Shown: positions 31,321-46,029 of the stretch, one piece after another
How positions within the stretch are numbered: position 1 is the stretch's first letter
Layout: the number at the start of each line of letters is the position of its first letter
DNA from: Polydactylus sextarius
Taxonomy: Eukaryota > Chordata > Actinopteri > Polynemidae
Direction of reading: 5' to 3'
Assembly (NCBI GenBank): GCA_016801845.1
Contig: CM028918.1
Span: forward strand, 13,629,001-13,693,000
Length of the DNA: 64,000 nt
Translations under genes and position numbers: made by a program
Notes under the pieces: generated by a model
The model's database searches: none
What the model was told of the DNA's origin: nothing
Seen by the model: the letters and a program-made list of their open reading frames with translations, nothing else

Positions 31321-33324
31321 GAATTAAAGATGCATCAGTGCTGGTGTTAAAAGCTGAATAATGCACATTGTATACATTTTATTCTTTAAGGGACATAAAT
31401 TAATTTTGTACAAAGCGAAAAAAAAAAAGTTTCCATTCTTTTAGTAGATGTTTAATTGTTCACAATAATCATCCCAGTTATTTATTAAAGCAGTTTTGAC
31501 ACATCTTGATCACGCTTGTAATATTTGGTTTGCTAAAGGTCCGGCTAAATTAAACAACCATATAAGTTGCTTGTCCCTACCCTCAGTCTTGATTTGTAGG
31601 GGCGTAACACTAGCACAGTTGCTAGACAAGGTAAGAAGGTTGTGGAACAGTCACAGTTTGAGTTTTGGGTTGAAATGAGACCGTCCTCATCCACAGTGAG
31701 ACTGCTGAGAACACTGACCCACATCCTTTAACCTGAAAGGTTCAGTGTTTAAGTGTTATGTAGTAAGGAGGCTGTAGATTGTAACCAACTCTTCCTTTAC
31801 AATTATTAAGACGATCTCCAGTACTCTTGAACTAACTTATAAACATTCTTAAGTGTCAGTGTTTGATTTGTCTCTTCTGGGCTACTGTAGAAACATGGTG
31901 GCATAAGAGCATTTGCGTCTGATGTAGATATAATATGCTCATTTCAAGTGATTATACACCAATGAATAGTAAGTAATAAATATTATACTCAATTTCTGCC
32001 AATAGATCCTTCAAATTCCTATACGCTAGCACTTCCTCCCTGACAATTCATTTTTGACCTTGACAAAACATTTAATTTCAAGAGTCAACTCTGCAAGTCT
32101 GTAAATTTTGTATGATGAAAAGATACCATGCGATCATAGAGCTAATTACAAATCACGTCACTGTGCCTTAAAGTAGCAATAATCAATATGTCAACAATGG
32201 ATCAAATCCACTGTTACAGTTGAGGTATTTAGGGATCAACTGTTACTGCCCTTAAAAACAAACACTTACCTGGTTTGATCCACCACTATCCCTGTCGTGA
32301 ATCTTATTTCCAGCTGGCACCAGGTAGATGTTTTCTCTGGTTCACCCGCTGTATATTCCTCACCCAACACCAGCCAACAGTCAGCCTGCCAACTTTGACG
32401 CTAACAAAATTAGCGACCAGCATTTAGCTGTTAAAGAGTCAGGTATGTCTGTCCAGAGCTGGGAGGAGACCAAAATAGAGTCTGACACATGAGCCTCAAT
32501 GAATGCTAATGTTGCTTCATGTCTGCTGAACGTGTAAACAGGCAACTGCTTGCTAACACTTTGACACAACCATTAAAAAGTCAATTAATATTATTTATGG
32601 CTACAATCTTCCATATTTTATCATCTTTTATGACCTTAATTACTTTTTAAACAGTATAGTTATATAATACTTTGGCTCAAAGTATTTACCAGAAACTTTT
32701 TGAATCTACCTAGTTTCCAAAGTGTCCAGTTTAAAACAGATCAGGATCTACTTTCCACCTCCGACTGTTGTCATTTTCTCAAGAATAACTATCTTCGGAA
32801 AACCCTGCAGCACTTGCCCTTGCCCTCTTCTATGTGGGCTGATCGATCGATCTAATCTCCTCACCAGCCTCCTCACCGTCCTGCCATCACTCTAGCTCCC
32901 ACCACTCCAATAGAACCTCATCTCCTGTTCTGGGCCGATCCAGTCTCCGCCAATGAGAGGCTGGCGTGATCACACTGGCCACATAAAGATGTGAATGTTT
33001 CATGAGTAATGTTATGATGCTGGGCGGAATGGGGGGTGGGGTGGGACACTTTTCCTCCCGACTCCCATGGGTGCCCACGGCTGGCGCTAATGGGACCGTT
33101 CGTTGTCGGAAAGGCCGGATCGGCTTACACAGCTTTGTGGAAGTGGTGGAGTCACGAAGGGGAGGGGAGAGGGGAAAGCAGCTGATAACATTTATGGATA
33201 TATTAATATATGGATGACTGTAAAATCACTTTAATTTGGACTTATTTGATCCTATAAGTGGGTATTGTGGAAATGAATTACTTTCATACTTAAGTCAGAA
33301 TTTCTTTTCATGTTCTTCTGTAAT
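31321..33324. other. intergenic, no gene seen
   Basis: Mostly AT-rich, featureless sequence. A more GC-rich block at about 32830-33130 includes two CCAAT-like words on the plus strand and a run of G; it could be a regulatory element or just a composition island. No exon with convincing splice sites was found. Confidence 0.6.
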
Positions 33325-33690
33325 GTTGCTGGCAGCATGACAGCGCTTGCATGCTACATAAAGCCAGGCCCATAAAGAAATGGCTTCCCAGTTTGGCATG
33401 GAATAATATGAGTGGCTTGTGCAGAGGTCTGACCACAGTCCTATCCTTTACCTTTTGGATGAACAGGAATGCTAACTGCGCGCCAGGCTTCAGTGCCCCC
33501 CACCTCCCAAACATCGATGGTTGACCTCACTAATGCCCTTGTGGCTGAATGGAGCAAATCCTTGCAGCCGCGTTCCAAAATCATGTTAAAATCCTTCTCA
33601 GAAGAGCAGCATGTCGCCCCCAATGCCTCTGGAAAGAGGTGTTCAACAACCACATGGGTTGGGTGTCATATTTTGTGCAGAAGTCTGATA
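33325..33690 (+). mobile_element. Tc1-like DNA transposon relic (3' part)
   Basis: The plus strand encodes scattered, frameshifted pieces of a Tc1-type DDE transposase C-terminal region: KARPIKKWLP-like, then a degenerate equivalent of the PDLxPIExLWD motif, and VDLTNALVAEWSK with a following LKSFSEE (normally a SLPRR-like motif). After the frame ends, GTTCAACAACCACATGGGTT resembles the terminal region of a family widespread in fish. Frameshifts and stops show it is long dead. No intact end or target duplication can be placed with confidence. Confidence 0.7.
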
Positions 33691-34518
33691 GTGTCTGATA
33701 GTGTGTCTGTATTCATCAACATCTACCTGCAGTGACAGCATGACATTCAAAATGTTAATATTTAGCTCATATGGAACTTAGACGCTCCTCTAGCATCCAC
33801 AGTGGTTTCACCTATTTGCACCAGTTTCCTTCTATAGTGAAAAACACAAGCTTAAGTGGCTTTCTTTAGTCCAGTTAAGTCAGTTTTACTTTTATCCAAA
33901 ATTACTGGTTATGGTAAGAAAAGGCTCTCGCTATCAGTCATTTTCCTGAAACATTTTGAGGTAGTGAATTGTTTTCCTTCCTTTTATTTCCTCTGCTGGT
34001 CATAAATAAAAACATGCATTTATCTATTTGTTGCCATGTCTTGCTTGCTACAAGGTGGTAGTAGTAGTAGTAATAGTAGTAGTAGCATGATGCCAAGTTG
34101 CCTTTGTGCCCGTCAGCATCAATATGCCCCCACTGATCCCAGACTGCATCTGTAAACTGACACCAGATTCCAAAAGTGGCTCCTCACAACAGCCAAGGAC
34201 ATCTCAGTACACTGCATTTGTAAACACGTAGTACTACTACACAGCTCAAAATGGCCGAAAGCGCTCACTAGGAAAGTATGCAGCTATATTGTAGAGGTCA
34301 CAGCACCTTCATTTATTTGATTATCATAGATTCTTTTACACATATGTGCACCTCTCGAACACGTACAACAGTAGGGCTACTGACTGTGAGATGGTATTTT
34401 GTGTGTGCTCTGCCCTCTGTGTCTGCTCTGTACATCTGTTGATGTGGGTCTTTGGGACCATCTGACAGTGGAGGCAGCTGGGTGACAGGATTTTAGGCTA
34501 AGCCTTTCGTCCCTTTAA

Positions 34519-34523
<5 letters not shown>
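33691..34523. other. intergenic, no gene seen
   Basis: AT-rich sequence with an AGT-type trinucleotide repeat at about 34058-34086. I see no coding or RNA gene. Confidence 0.6.

Positions 34524-34559
<36 letters not shown>
34524..34559. repeat. CA microsatellite
   Basis: About eighteen AC units with one early interruption. Confidence 0.95.
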
Positions 34560-34564
<5 letters not shown>

Positions 34565-34848
34565 ACCAAACATGGCCCTTACGGAATATCAAGCTGGCAC
34601 GTGCTGGTGGACAGCGGGCTGCAGCTGGCACTGTGGGCTGACTGAGGCAAGGAAACATACCACTGTGTCTGTGTGTGCCGTTGGACTGGCACCGCAGGTC
34701 TGTTTTGCCTCTGCAGTAACCCCCAAATGTACTCTCTGCAGCAGGAGGTGTAGGGGGTGGGTGGTGGCAGCAACTTGGCAGAGGGGAGGGAATGGCTTTG
34801 GTGGGGGGAGTGTCTTGCAGTGCCATCAGCTTTTCTGGGTCAACTGTT

Positions 34849-34850
<2 letters not shown>

Positions 34851-34920
<70 letters not shown>
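34851..34920. repeat. GT microsatellite, 35 units
   Basis: Seventy bases of uninterrupted GT, the longest pure dinucleotide run in the window. It lies 291 nt from a CA run of opposite orientation (34524-34559), so the two could pair as an imperfect inverted repeat. Confidence 0.97.
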
Positions 34921-34923
<3 letters not shown>

Positions 34924-37900
34924 CATGCATGTTAAAAAATTTAATTATTTGTGGCTAAACATGGAAGTTATTCTAGAAGAATTATGTGGATACAAAAAAA
35001 CAAAACAAAAAATATATGTGAATGTGAATTAAAATTCAAATTAAAAAGCAGCCAAAGGAACAAAGCTATTATGTTGCTATCGGTTATGAACTAAAAGTAG
35101 GAATGTTATTAGGAAAGGTGGCACATGGAAAAGGATTCCTGCTGCCCCAAACCCAAAGATATTCAAGTTATTATCATAAAAAATGAATAAAAACAACAGA
35201 AAAAATACATTTAGGAAACTGCATTATAATTATAAGTCTTCTGTTTTTGAGTCTTTTGGGCAGTAGATTCTATATTTAATCATTGTAACTAATTCTTCTT
35301 TTCCCTGTATCAGACCTCAGTTTTAAAAAAAATAAAATACAGTAAATATATAACTATTTTGAAGGCATTCAAATAATACTTTTAGAGTAATTATACCAAT
35401 ATTATCACTAATAATCTATGAGTGATTCACTGATGTTAAAAGGTGACAGATATTACCTGTTAAATGGACCATTTGTTCGCCCCTTTGTTGCTGTAACTTA
35501 GTGTGATCACAGTCATGGCCATCACACAAAAACACACGTTGGATTTTGCAGGGCACAGGGAAAGGTCAAAGGCAAAGGAGGGTAAACAAACTGTGAATTT
35601 GTATCCACTTCCATACTTCAGCCACTAGTGCACACATGCACACAAACACATACGCCCACACACACATGTATTCATGCAGTGCACATGTATTCACCAACAC
35701 ATGTGCACTAGTGGGTCATTTGGACGTCTAGTGAGAATCTGGCCTTTAGCAGCTGGTGGTAGAAAACAAAGCACAAGCTCACATATCCAGAATGTATGTA
35801 TATATAAAATACACACATGTATATAGCCTGTGTTTACATGAACAGACAGATGGACAGATGGTGTGCTCGAGACTGATTTTTTTTTTTGGAGATTTCCTCA
35901 TGTAGTTTTCCTTCATGTTTGCCTCCACATATTCAATGCATGTCTGTTTGTACATGCTCAAGTGACAGTGCACAGTGCAATCCAGTGCCATGTACAGTGA
36001 TATGCAAGGTCAATTTTCACTTCTCACAGCATGAGTGACACTAAGGAGTGTAAAACAACCTCAGGGGCTACTCTGAGAAAAGTATGTACAGTACTGTACA
36101 ACAAAAATTAAAAACTACTGAATATGTGTTGAGTTTCAGAGTCAGACTGACATGCTCTTCATGTTCACTCAGTCCTTAACCTATGGTGCTTTCTTTTTGA
36201 CCTAAGTAACACACACACATACACACAATCACACAAACCTAATTTAACATGAGTGTCCTGTTCAATATTACCAAACCAAACAGTGATTTCAAACCTTTTA
36301 CATGAAGGCTCCTCTTAATGGAGTAATTTTAAAACTAAGTAAATTTACTCAAGCACAATTTTTAAGCACTTGTATATGATTTGAGTACATCCATTTGGAT
36401 ATAATGTGGAAATATTGTATCTCTGACTACACTACAATTAGAACAATTAGAACTACAACAACAATAAGCCACAGTTCACACTCATTAGCACAGTTGAGGT
36501 CACTTGTCACATCAATTATCACTAGTTTCCCATCAAACTTCTGCTGTTTTTTGAATTAATAGTTGTGTAAAAATCAAATTCACAAAGAACCTCAGACATT
36601 CATCTTGTATACTATACACTGGTTAAGAACATACACTATACATTAACTTACTCTGCTTGTTGGAACATAAATCAAGTGCACCTATTTTAATATGGCCATC
36701 TATTTAAGGTAGCGACTCTACGATGAGCTGCTGCTACACTGCTATTTTGCTAACCTGCTAATGCTGCTACTTATAATATAACTATGCTACTTATACTTAT
36801 AATTTGTTTTAAAGATAAGCTAACCTGCAAACAGTACAAACATGTTGCTTTAGAAGGAAATTATTGTGTCGATGCCACTTTTGCTCTTAGCTACTTGAAC
36901 TCGTTCCTTTTCTACTTGTCAGGTCTTTCTTAAGAATTTACTGTCTGCTGAAATATCAAAACCAACGCCGACTTTAAACACACGCTGCTTGTGTTAACAT
37001 GCAGAAGTCAGCTTTTTGATTCGGTTCATCTGTGTTAATGGGCTGTCTGTGTATTATCTGGATTTTCATTTACAACACTTCACTATTCCCCACCATTAAT
37101 TTAAACTGTTTCATATACACTACAAGACCTGTTGTTGTCAATAGACAGAGGTGGTGATGTTCAGAGTTCCATTTCGTTTTCATTAATGACTTCACCTGAA
37201 AACCTTCGTAATGAACCTTGTGTTCTGCTTATTTTATCAGCTGCTCTTCTAGTCCAGTTTGGAGAGTCCTTGAATTGCTCCAGAAAAGTCAACCTAGCAA
37301 ACAACCTCCGTTGATGATAAATAGTTGAGTAAGTGTTCCTTTTGTTGTGGTGATTGTGACTACGCTCATGTGAGTGTGAATGTTAATGTAGGTTAGGGCT
37401 TGGTGATGGAAAAACACACATTTTTAAGTAGAGTACAATCTGTTGTGCATTTAGGCCATTTAGCTGGTCTTTTCATATTGGCGCTCCCTCTGTATGACTC
37501 AGCATTGACTCACTCTGTTCGTAATGAATAAGGAAATAATGAATGAGTGATTTTGTAATATCACAAATTCCTTGGTTGGTTCGGGCATGTCACAGAAATA
37601 TGTTGCCTAGAGCCATGTCAACTGTAGGCGAGTGAGACAATGTGTTGGAGAAATGATGCTGCAGAGAAATTGATTGACACATTAAACAAACCGAAAGTTT
37701 ATGAAACATTAACAGTTGCCTCAGTCTAGATTTTAAGAAACAGACAATAATGAAAGAAAGTTTTTGCAGGATCACTTTCAGTCATATTCTAAGAGTTCTG
37801 TGATGACTTGACCTCAGTCTTTATTTCATAGTGAGTGAGCAGCTGAACTGCATCATGTAGGGGCTTGGTGCCTTGCTCAAGGGCATTGTATTGATGAAGA

Positions 37901-40707
37901 CAATCCTTCAGCTTACTTTCCTTATACATCAAATTACTGTGCACTCCTGTTAGGTTTCAGTTTACCAGCAAAATGTCATGACTGAAATTAGGCCTTCAGC
38001 TAGCAGACAGTCAATCAACAGACAATGAACTGCTGTCAACAAAGTGTCATATAGACATTGGTCATAAATTAATTCAAACAGAGTCTGGCATTTCAACAAC
38101 ATACAACAATTTACTTTTATCACTTTGTATACATTGATACCTTCTATGAAAATTATTTATCTGATCCAAATGATTTAATTTCTAGTTGTGGAAATACATA
38201 AAATAACATATAACAGAAATACACAAAATAACAACAGACAAACCTGCTATATTTTTATTTCATAATTTAAAATGTTTAAACACAACAATTTTGGAGTGCT
38301 TGGATTTGGATTTTGCATAAGGAAATCCTCGCTCCTGATCTCAAAAAGCTATGTTGTTGCCAGCTTTTGAAGACTGTTTAATGTTCAACTGTGTGTCCTT
38401 AGTGTGATGGAAAGGTGGTGAAAGGGACACTCTCCAACAGAAGAAATCAATTAATCAGAAACCCATTCGATCCTTTAATCAATTCTCTCAACTTGACACT
38501 TGACAGGCGTGACCTTAGATAGCCAATCAGAGGTCAACTCCATCTGTACTCAATCAATTCAATTACAATGACTAAAGGAAAGGATAATTGAAAGTTATAC
38601 CATGTGAAGAAAATTGATTGCATTCTTTAAGGCCAGTGATCCCTTTCATTCATTAAGACTCTGAGGCAGCTTGTGCCCAAGTTACATTTGGTTGAAACCA
38701 TTATCACTTAATCAAGAACCTGGATTTTTACTGCGAATCATCATCAAATTTTAGGTTTCACATTGTGAATTATGGAAAAATATAACGAGGCTAGACTCTT
38801 ATTTGAGGTTGTGTGAGGTCATGCTAGGACTCGGCAGTTGGCATGGAGCATTAAGGGCACAGCTGGGACTAGCAAGTGGATGGATGTGCCGCTTGGCAAG
38901 GTGCCCGATGTGACAGCTGACTTAATAAGAAAGGCCTTTTATCCTGCAGACGAACATGTTGTCGATGCTGCAGCAGCCTTTCGAACAGACAGACGGTTTC
39001 TCCGGGACTGAGGGGGTGGGGATGGGACCTCCCATGGATCCACCTTCCCTTAAAGATCAGTCTGCCAGTAAAGCTGTACTAATTCTACTGCTCATCCTAA
39101 ATATTCAGTAAAATTTCTTATTAAAAAAAAAAACAAAAAAATACAGATGTACATCTACAGCGAACAATTCAGTATTACTGATAATGACAATATTATTATC
39201 AGTAAATCTGCAAACCACTTTTGCAATTAAGTGATTAATTGTTTTGTCTATAAAAAGTTAGACATCTTGAGGTGACATCTTTAAATGTTTAAATGTCTTC
39301 TTGGCCAACGAACAGTCCAAATTCTTAGCCACTGAAGTTTTCATGTTCGTGAGTAAAGAAATGACTAACAGTTAATCATCCATCAACATTCCAGCAATTG
39401 TCTAAATATTTCAGCTCCAGAAATTGTAATGTTTTCCAGGAAAAAAGTAGAGGCACCATGTGCTAAAAAGCTAATATTAGCATTAACGGCTATTTACTTA
39501 CCACAATGTCAAGAAACATTGTAAATTCAGCATCAAATTTCATTTTTTTTTTTTACCCACAAGAGCTCTAGTGGTGGAAGGTTGTTTTCTTCTTTTCTAG
39601 CAAAATTTCCAACAGAAAGTTAGCATTTATATGAAGCACATGGAGCACTTTCCCTTTTTTGCTATTTTGGTGCTCAGGGACATATCTACTGTACCTTGTT
39701 AGCTAAATATTAGCTCTACATTAACTATGTTTGCTAACTGGTGCTGAGCAGGTCCAGCAGATTTGCTGAAAATGGCCCCATGCTGGATAAATCTAAACCA
39801 AACAGTAAATTTGTTGGCTGAAACGAGCAGAAAGTTTTAGGAGTAAAGTGGGATTGTCACTGCAATGGCACATTGCTTTGTATAAAATATGAGTTTGTGC
39901 AACTTTAATCTGCAAACCTGTCCTATTAAACAATTAATTGTTTAGTCTATAGAGACAGAAAATGACAAGAAAATGTTTAGCAGTTTTACCTGTAATGTCT
40001 ACAGACATTTAGTTTTTCCTGACAACCAATTCAGGACCCAAAATATTTCATGTGTGAGAAGCAGGAACCAGGTGAAATTTGTTAAAGCAATGTATTTCCC
40101 CTTTAACCTCTTCATTACTGTTTTATCATTCACCCTGAACCTAATTTATCACATCGTTTCACATCCTTATTATAACCTATAACCTGAGTCCCTCTCCCAA
40201 ATAAGCTAATGAACAAATAAGAGCTCACATATTCTCATTTTGCCATCATCATGAGGACAACACACACATGCAATCATCCTCCAAAGTCAAGTGACTTATC
40301 CACTCTCCCAATGCTCCCCCTTCCTCTCATGTCTGTCTGGCTGATTTCCCGTTCCCATCTACCCAGAGAGCCCAGCCACTGGAGATGCTGAGAGAAGGAA
40401 AAAAAACAATTTGTTTTTGATGACTTTAAAGGAAGGCAGGCTTGTCACAGTGTGGCTGTGTGTGTGTTACCTTGTTTGATAGGGAAATTGGATCTAGACT
40501 TGAGAGGGGAGTGTAATGCGGTTAAAGGCATCATGAAAAGCCAGCTGTAACAGGATTTCATCCTCTGTGGAGCTGCAACTGACTGCTGCCGTGAGGCAAG
40601 TCATTAGGGAAAATCCATGTGTGGGAGTGTTTAGATGCTTGTTGCATGTTTTTGTGCCTCTGTGCCGAAACTCTGTCATGTCAAACTGCAGTACCTGTGC
40701 CCTGACC
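34921..40707. other. intergenic, no gene seen
   Basis: About 5.8 kb of AT-rich sequence with CA-rich stretches (35636-35670, 36211-36230) and a T/A tract at 39543-39554. A fragment at about 37851-37900 resembles a widespread teleost repeat. More complex, repeat-poor blocks at about 38780-39010 and 40470-40680 are candidates for conserved non-coding DNA. No exon could be supported. Confidence 0.6.
37851..37900. repeat. possible fragment of a common teleost interspersed repeat
   Basis: GGTGCCTTGCTCAAGGGCA is a phrase I associate with a repeat common in fish genomes. The surrounding match is short, so the family and limits are uncertain. Confidence 0.35.
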
Positions 40708-40902
<195 letters not shown>

Positions 40903-43900
40903 AAATTCTATGTACGATAACATCACCGTAGCTCTGAAAACTGAATACAAATGTGTGTGAAAACTGGCAGACTTGTACAGTTGCTAATAGATAATCACAT
41001 AACAGAAAATTAACCAGGCACTGTTTTAATGATCAATTATGAGAAACATTGTGAGTTGCACACCTGGATACAGTTATGTGATATGTGGAGATCAAGGCTC
41101 AGCAGATGCATGAGATGTGATGTAGATTAATAGAAAATGTACCTCTAGCGTTCAGCACAGGAATTATTGTCTTTCCACTCTCTTTGTTTTTGTGCTTGAA
41201 GCTGAAACATGTTTTTCTGCGCTTTTCATGTGCCAAGGTGGTGCACATATGTGTGTTCGGTGGAGAACAATTTTAATAGCTTCTTGCCAAGGTCAGCGCC
41301 TGAGCCGCGCTATGCATGGAATGAGTGAAGGCCTTCGCTTGTACTGCCTTCAGCCGACTCCAGAGAGTCGCGCTCATTGTGTGGCAGCCGAGGGGGAACA
41401 AAGACATTTCCACTGGAGGAACTTTGGGTTCCTGTCGATAAGGAGGGCAGCGTTGTGAGCCCGGGCCGTGTTTATATGCTTGTGTACAGTGGGGATCTAC
41501 GCCACAGCAGAGAGAGGCTCGCACTTTCCAGACAACAAGTGGTGGCTGTATAAATAGTCACCCTTGGAGAAACATCAAAGAGAGGGAGAAAATTCCAAGC
41601 AATGATCAAGACTCTCAGCCTGGATGAATCGTGTGTGTTTATTGGGGTTTAGGGGTTTAGACTCAGACACATCAAACCTGTCTTTCAACCTATTTGAAAC
41701 CACCCATTATTCAGAAATGTTAATGTGAGGTCACATCAACTGATACAGTAACTGCAAGAATAGAAAGTTAACCCGCACCAAAATAGGACATCAGTTGATG
41801 CTTTTTTCTGACAAAGTTCAAGTGTTTTTTCCTGTGTCAACGCTATAAAAAGCCTAACATTTGCTTATGCCACTTATTTATTCCCAATTCACATCCACAT
41901 ATTCACTAGTACTTCACTTGAGTGCAGTGTTGATGCACTTCTCCTTAGCTGGAGTATTTCTTTTTTTATGCTTTACACGGTGGTTTTCCCTGTCTGGTTC
42001 CACTACTCACTTCAGAGAGTCAATATTTACATGCAAAACCTAATTTTAAAAATATGATATATTTAAATGTTATTGCATGAACAATAATGATATGCTAACG
42101 TGTCTAATGATATAAAAGCTAAAGATATATAAGTAGGCCGCTCTACATTTTGAGTACTTTTACTTGTTATGTTTTAATTACTATTTTGTAGAAGTAGCTC
42201 TGTACTTTTTACTCTGCCAAAGGTTGGGTGTATGACATGTACTTGTAACAAAACATTTTGAATTTTGGCTTCATTTTTTTTTTTTCTTTCTGTTTAACTA
42301 CCGCTCATTTTAACCATTAGCTCTGAAGCCCTAAAATCAAACGTAATGAAGGTGACTCATCGTACCCATCAGAGTGATTAACAATTCAGTGCGAGCACGA
42401 CATGAGCACCAACCCTGTCATCCATACACCACACAAGCCACACTAGCATGGGGTTAATACTTCTTGACAGATCCTGAGGGGAAGTGATTTGATGGTTATT
42501 CACAGATGCATTCTTTGCAAAAGTGAATTCCTTTCGTCTTTTCCTATTAGAAGTTATGAGTTCACGGAGTGTGTTGGTCAACAAAAGACAAGAAAGACAA
42601 CAAAGTTGGTCGTGCGAATAAACTTACTCATGTTCTCAACTAAAATTTAGGCCCCGTTGACTCAACAGGCAGATGTCTGTACAGTTTTAACATCAAAGTC
42701 CATCTTCACTTCTGCATTTTTCAGACACAATAACGACTACTCATTTACTGTGGCTGATGGCTCGTTCTTTACTGTGTGATTGTTCATACGATGATAGTTC
42801 TATTCAGAGGACATTTTGCAGATTTTACATTACTGTGTCATGAGCTGATTAATGGTGGACACTCACACAATGTCTGGGTTTGTCCACGAACCCTGTGGAT
42901 GTCTCAGAGCTGCATCAGTCACGTATCACACACTCCTCTGGTTCTTCTCCAGTACTGACCTGTCTGCTCCTGTCATGGCAGGTTTAAACATCTTGTAGCT
43001 GCTGCAGAGATCTATCTATGATTTCTTGCATCATATCTTTGTCTCAAAATGCAACATAAAATATCAATAATTGTGATCAGTTCAGATGGTTCAGAGGACA
43101 TGAGGACAGAGGTCAGATGCTGATGCACAAAACAAAAAATGTTATCCTATAAAGTCAAACAGCAGTATCAGTATCAATTGCCTTTTGTGTAACTGTATTT
43201 ATACTAAACTTGAACTGCTCTGATGAAATTTGTGGTCTTCTATTTCTTAAAAAACAAGACCTTTGACCAGTCATGGTCACTTTATTCTAAATAAATCTGT
43301 TTCTGACTGGTTATATTGGATATTGAATTGCAGACTGGTTCATTTGCAACAGTAACTGTAAATACACCATGTATTTATACAAAAATATCACAGGAATAGT
43401 TTCAAAATACCCCAATCAAAGAAGCCATTAAAGAGTTGCCTCCAGGATTTGTTGGGGTTACCGTGGGTTTGTAGCAACATAAGCTCCTCAATGTGCTGAG
43501 ACCACTACGTTGTATCCGAGGTCTCTGGTGACATTCACACACTGTCTGCAGCCTTTCCTGCCACTTATCAGCGACTAATTGCCAATAATGTCGAGGAGGC
43601 AGCGTCGTATCTGAACTGTTCATTCACTTATCCTGGTGTTGAGCCGCTGGCTTTCATGTCTCATATTCCCACGGTTGACTATGGGACTTTCCAAACTCTA
43701 CAGACGGGTGAGGATGGGACATTTTCAAGCAAATCACTTGATGCTTCAAAACCAAATGCATCTTTCCACATTTCAACTAGAGGAGCATTGTAAGAGGAGG
43801 TTAAATGTGGAACAGGTTTTGTAAACTTTTCACTATATGTTGATTATGCTAATCACATTTTTGTGATCTATGTCTCATTACTCAGATGTTGAACATTGAT

Positions 43901-46029
43901 GTTTCCCTTGTCAGATAATTGCAGGCATTTGATCTGGTAAATATCTATGAGTTTGTGTGTGTGTGTGTGTGCATGTTTCTATTCTGGATACATTTATATA
44001 TGTGGAAAGACTGTATGTGTACATATACAGAATCTTTTGTCATTTATTTTGTACATTTTGTCCAAATTTGGTATAAAATTGTCATTGTAATCAATAGTTT
44101 TAAAAGATGCAATCTGTGAACAGTGACAGTTAAACATTTATTGATTTTACCAATGTTAGAGTAAACAAAGCCTGAAACAAGCAACTCATATGACAAACCT
44201 TTCAATGAAATGTCCAAACAGCCCAAGATGAATAGTTCAAAACCTAAATATATTCACTTTAATATTAAACATTATAAAGCAAAGCACAAAATCTAAAATA
44301 CTCACATATGAGACACTGGAACCATCAAATGGGTTAGCCTTTTTATTATTATTTAATTGAAATAGTTTCCAATTGATTTTCTAGGGCAGTTGTAGACTTC
44401 ACCATAATGATCTAAACAGAATTTTTTTGCTGGACGAAACAACTAAACAGCAACTTTAGCAATCGCTTCAGAGTGAAAAGTGACAAGAGAGAGCCACTCT
44501 TGTTTTGTTTCTCTGGTCTGTGTAATAAAGCTGAAAAAGCAGGGTGTGAAGGGAAATGGACAGAGCCTCAGTGACACCAAACCCACATCTGACACCTGAT
44601 AAGGAGCGTGAGTGCGGCATGGACACCGGCAGGCGTGGAGCCAAAGACACTCCATGGCGGCACATTCATGATGAGGCCCGAGAGTGTTGAGAGGCGAGAG
44701 ATGTGTGGAAAGGAGAAAGGCTGATGTCTTCACATTAGTCCTTTCAGAGGTTTCCTGCGTGTGAATGCTCTCATATTCACTCTATTCAAATATTATTCAA
44801 ATTCCTTGTCTTCCTGCGGCCATCGTTTTTACTCCTTTACTCACTGCAGAGGAAGACAAACAACAGCGTACATGTAAACATAGGTCTATTTAAGCCGAAT
44901 ATGTTGTGCTGAGACAACAAATGCGTTCTCAATAAATCTTGTGCTGATGGTTTTGTAGTGTTACCAATACTCCCTCCTTCAGTGGCTGTTTTGACCCATG
45001 CTTATTGATTTTCTCCACACAGGGAGTCGATGCAGAGAAGAGCACCACTGCTGCAGCAAAGAGGGTCAGTAAGTTTATATCCAAAGGAGGGAGGGAAGGA
45101 TTTCTACTTTACACACACACACACACAAAGGAGGGAAAAAAAAGAAAGAAGAGGCGGGAAGAAGCAATGTTTCTCTGTCATGAGGAACTGGTTTATTTTT
45201 AAACTGTGGCCGGGGATAACATTTAAAAATATGATAATATCTGTGTTTTGGCTTTTGCAGTCAGGCAATGAATGTCATCTAATAGAGTGCTTGTTGTGGG
45301 ACTTAAGCGTTATCAGGTTTGTAATCTCTCCTTATCAAATGTGATTAAAACGACATCTTAGCTGTTGGATTTTCTCTTGTTGGTGGTAAAAATGCACACC
45401 CTCGATGGATTAGTTACAGGTATTTAAAGGAAAAATGATCATACAAACTAATAAAAGAAGAGTGCTTAATATTTAATGTTGCCCGTGGTGTTTTATCCTG
45501 GTTAAATATAGCAAATGTAGCTTTAGTGTGGAGATTTTTATGTAACTCAAAGCAAGTCACTTTATCGTTAGTCAAACGATCTCGTCGGGAATAACAAATG
45601 CTAGGCGATGATAGGCTAAATAGCAAACACTTCAATTTATGATGCAATAAGAGTTAACTGCACCACAAACTAAATAATCAAGAAATGATCACACTTCCCA
45701 CTGAGTGCAGCAGAAAACACTAAACATCAAAACCTTCATGATCACAGGATGATTGCAGGGCTAGTTTCAACTAAATGTACCTAATAAAATGGCACATGGG
45801 GGACAGTAATGCTCGTACGTGGGTCAGTGTGTAGGTAATATCTGTCCATATATTGTAATAATGTCTCTGGAGATGAATAAATGCAGTTGAACTATTGTAA
45901 TTAGACCATAAATATCCACCAAGAAATAGATGGAGGACATATCTAAGGTTGTTGCAGGTGATTTTTACAACCTCATCTTTTACATCTAAAATATTATGTA
46001 TTATGTGTTTGTTTTGTTTGTGTGCTCAC
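40903..46029. other. intergenic, no gene seen
   Basis: About 5.1 kb. A GC-richer stretch at 41260-41470 is open on both strands without a recognisable domain. A 42-nt segment at 45023-45064 has splice-like borders but is too short to support. A GT-rich tract lies near 43950-43972. Nothing here can be called a gene. Confidence 0.6.

Noticed and set aside
44443..44733. 96-codon minus-strand open frame
   Set aside because: No recognisable domain, no splice partners, and similar open stretches occur in the neighbouring non-coding DNA.
45023..45064. 42-nt segment with exon-like borders, reading GVDAEKSTTAAAKR
   Set aside because: The acceptor is good but the donor (GTCAGT) is weak. At this length such a match is expected by chance in tens of kilobases.
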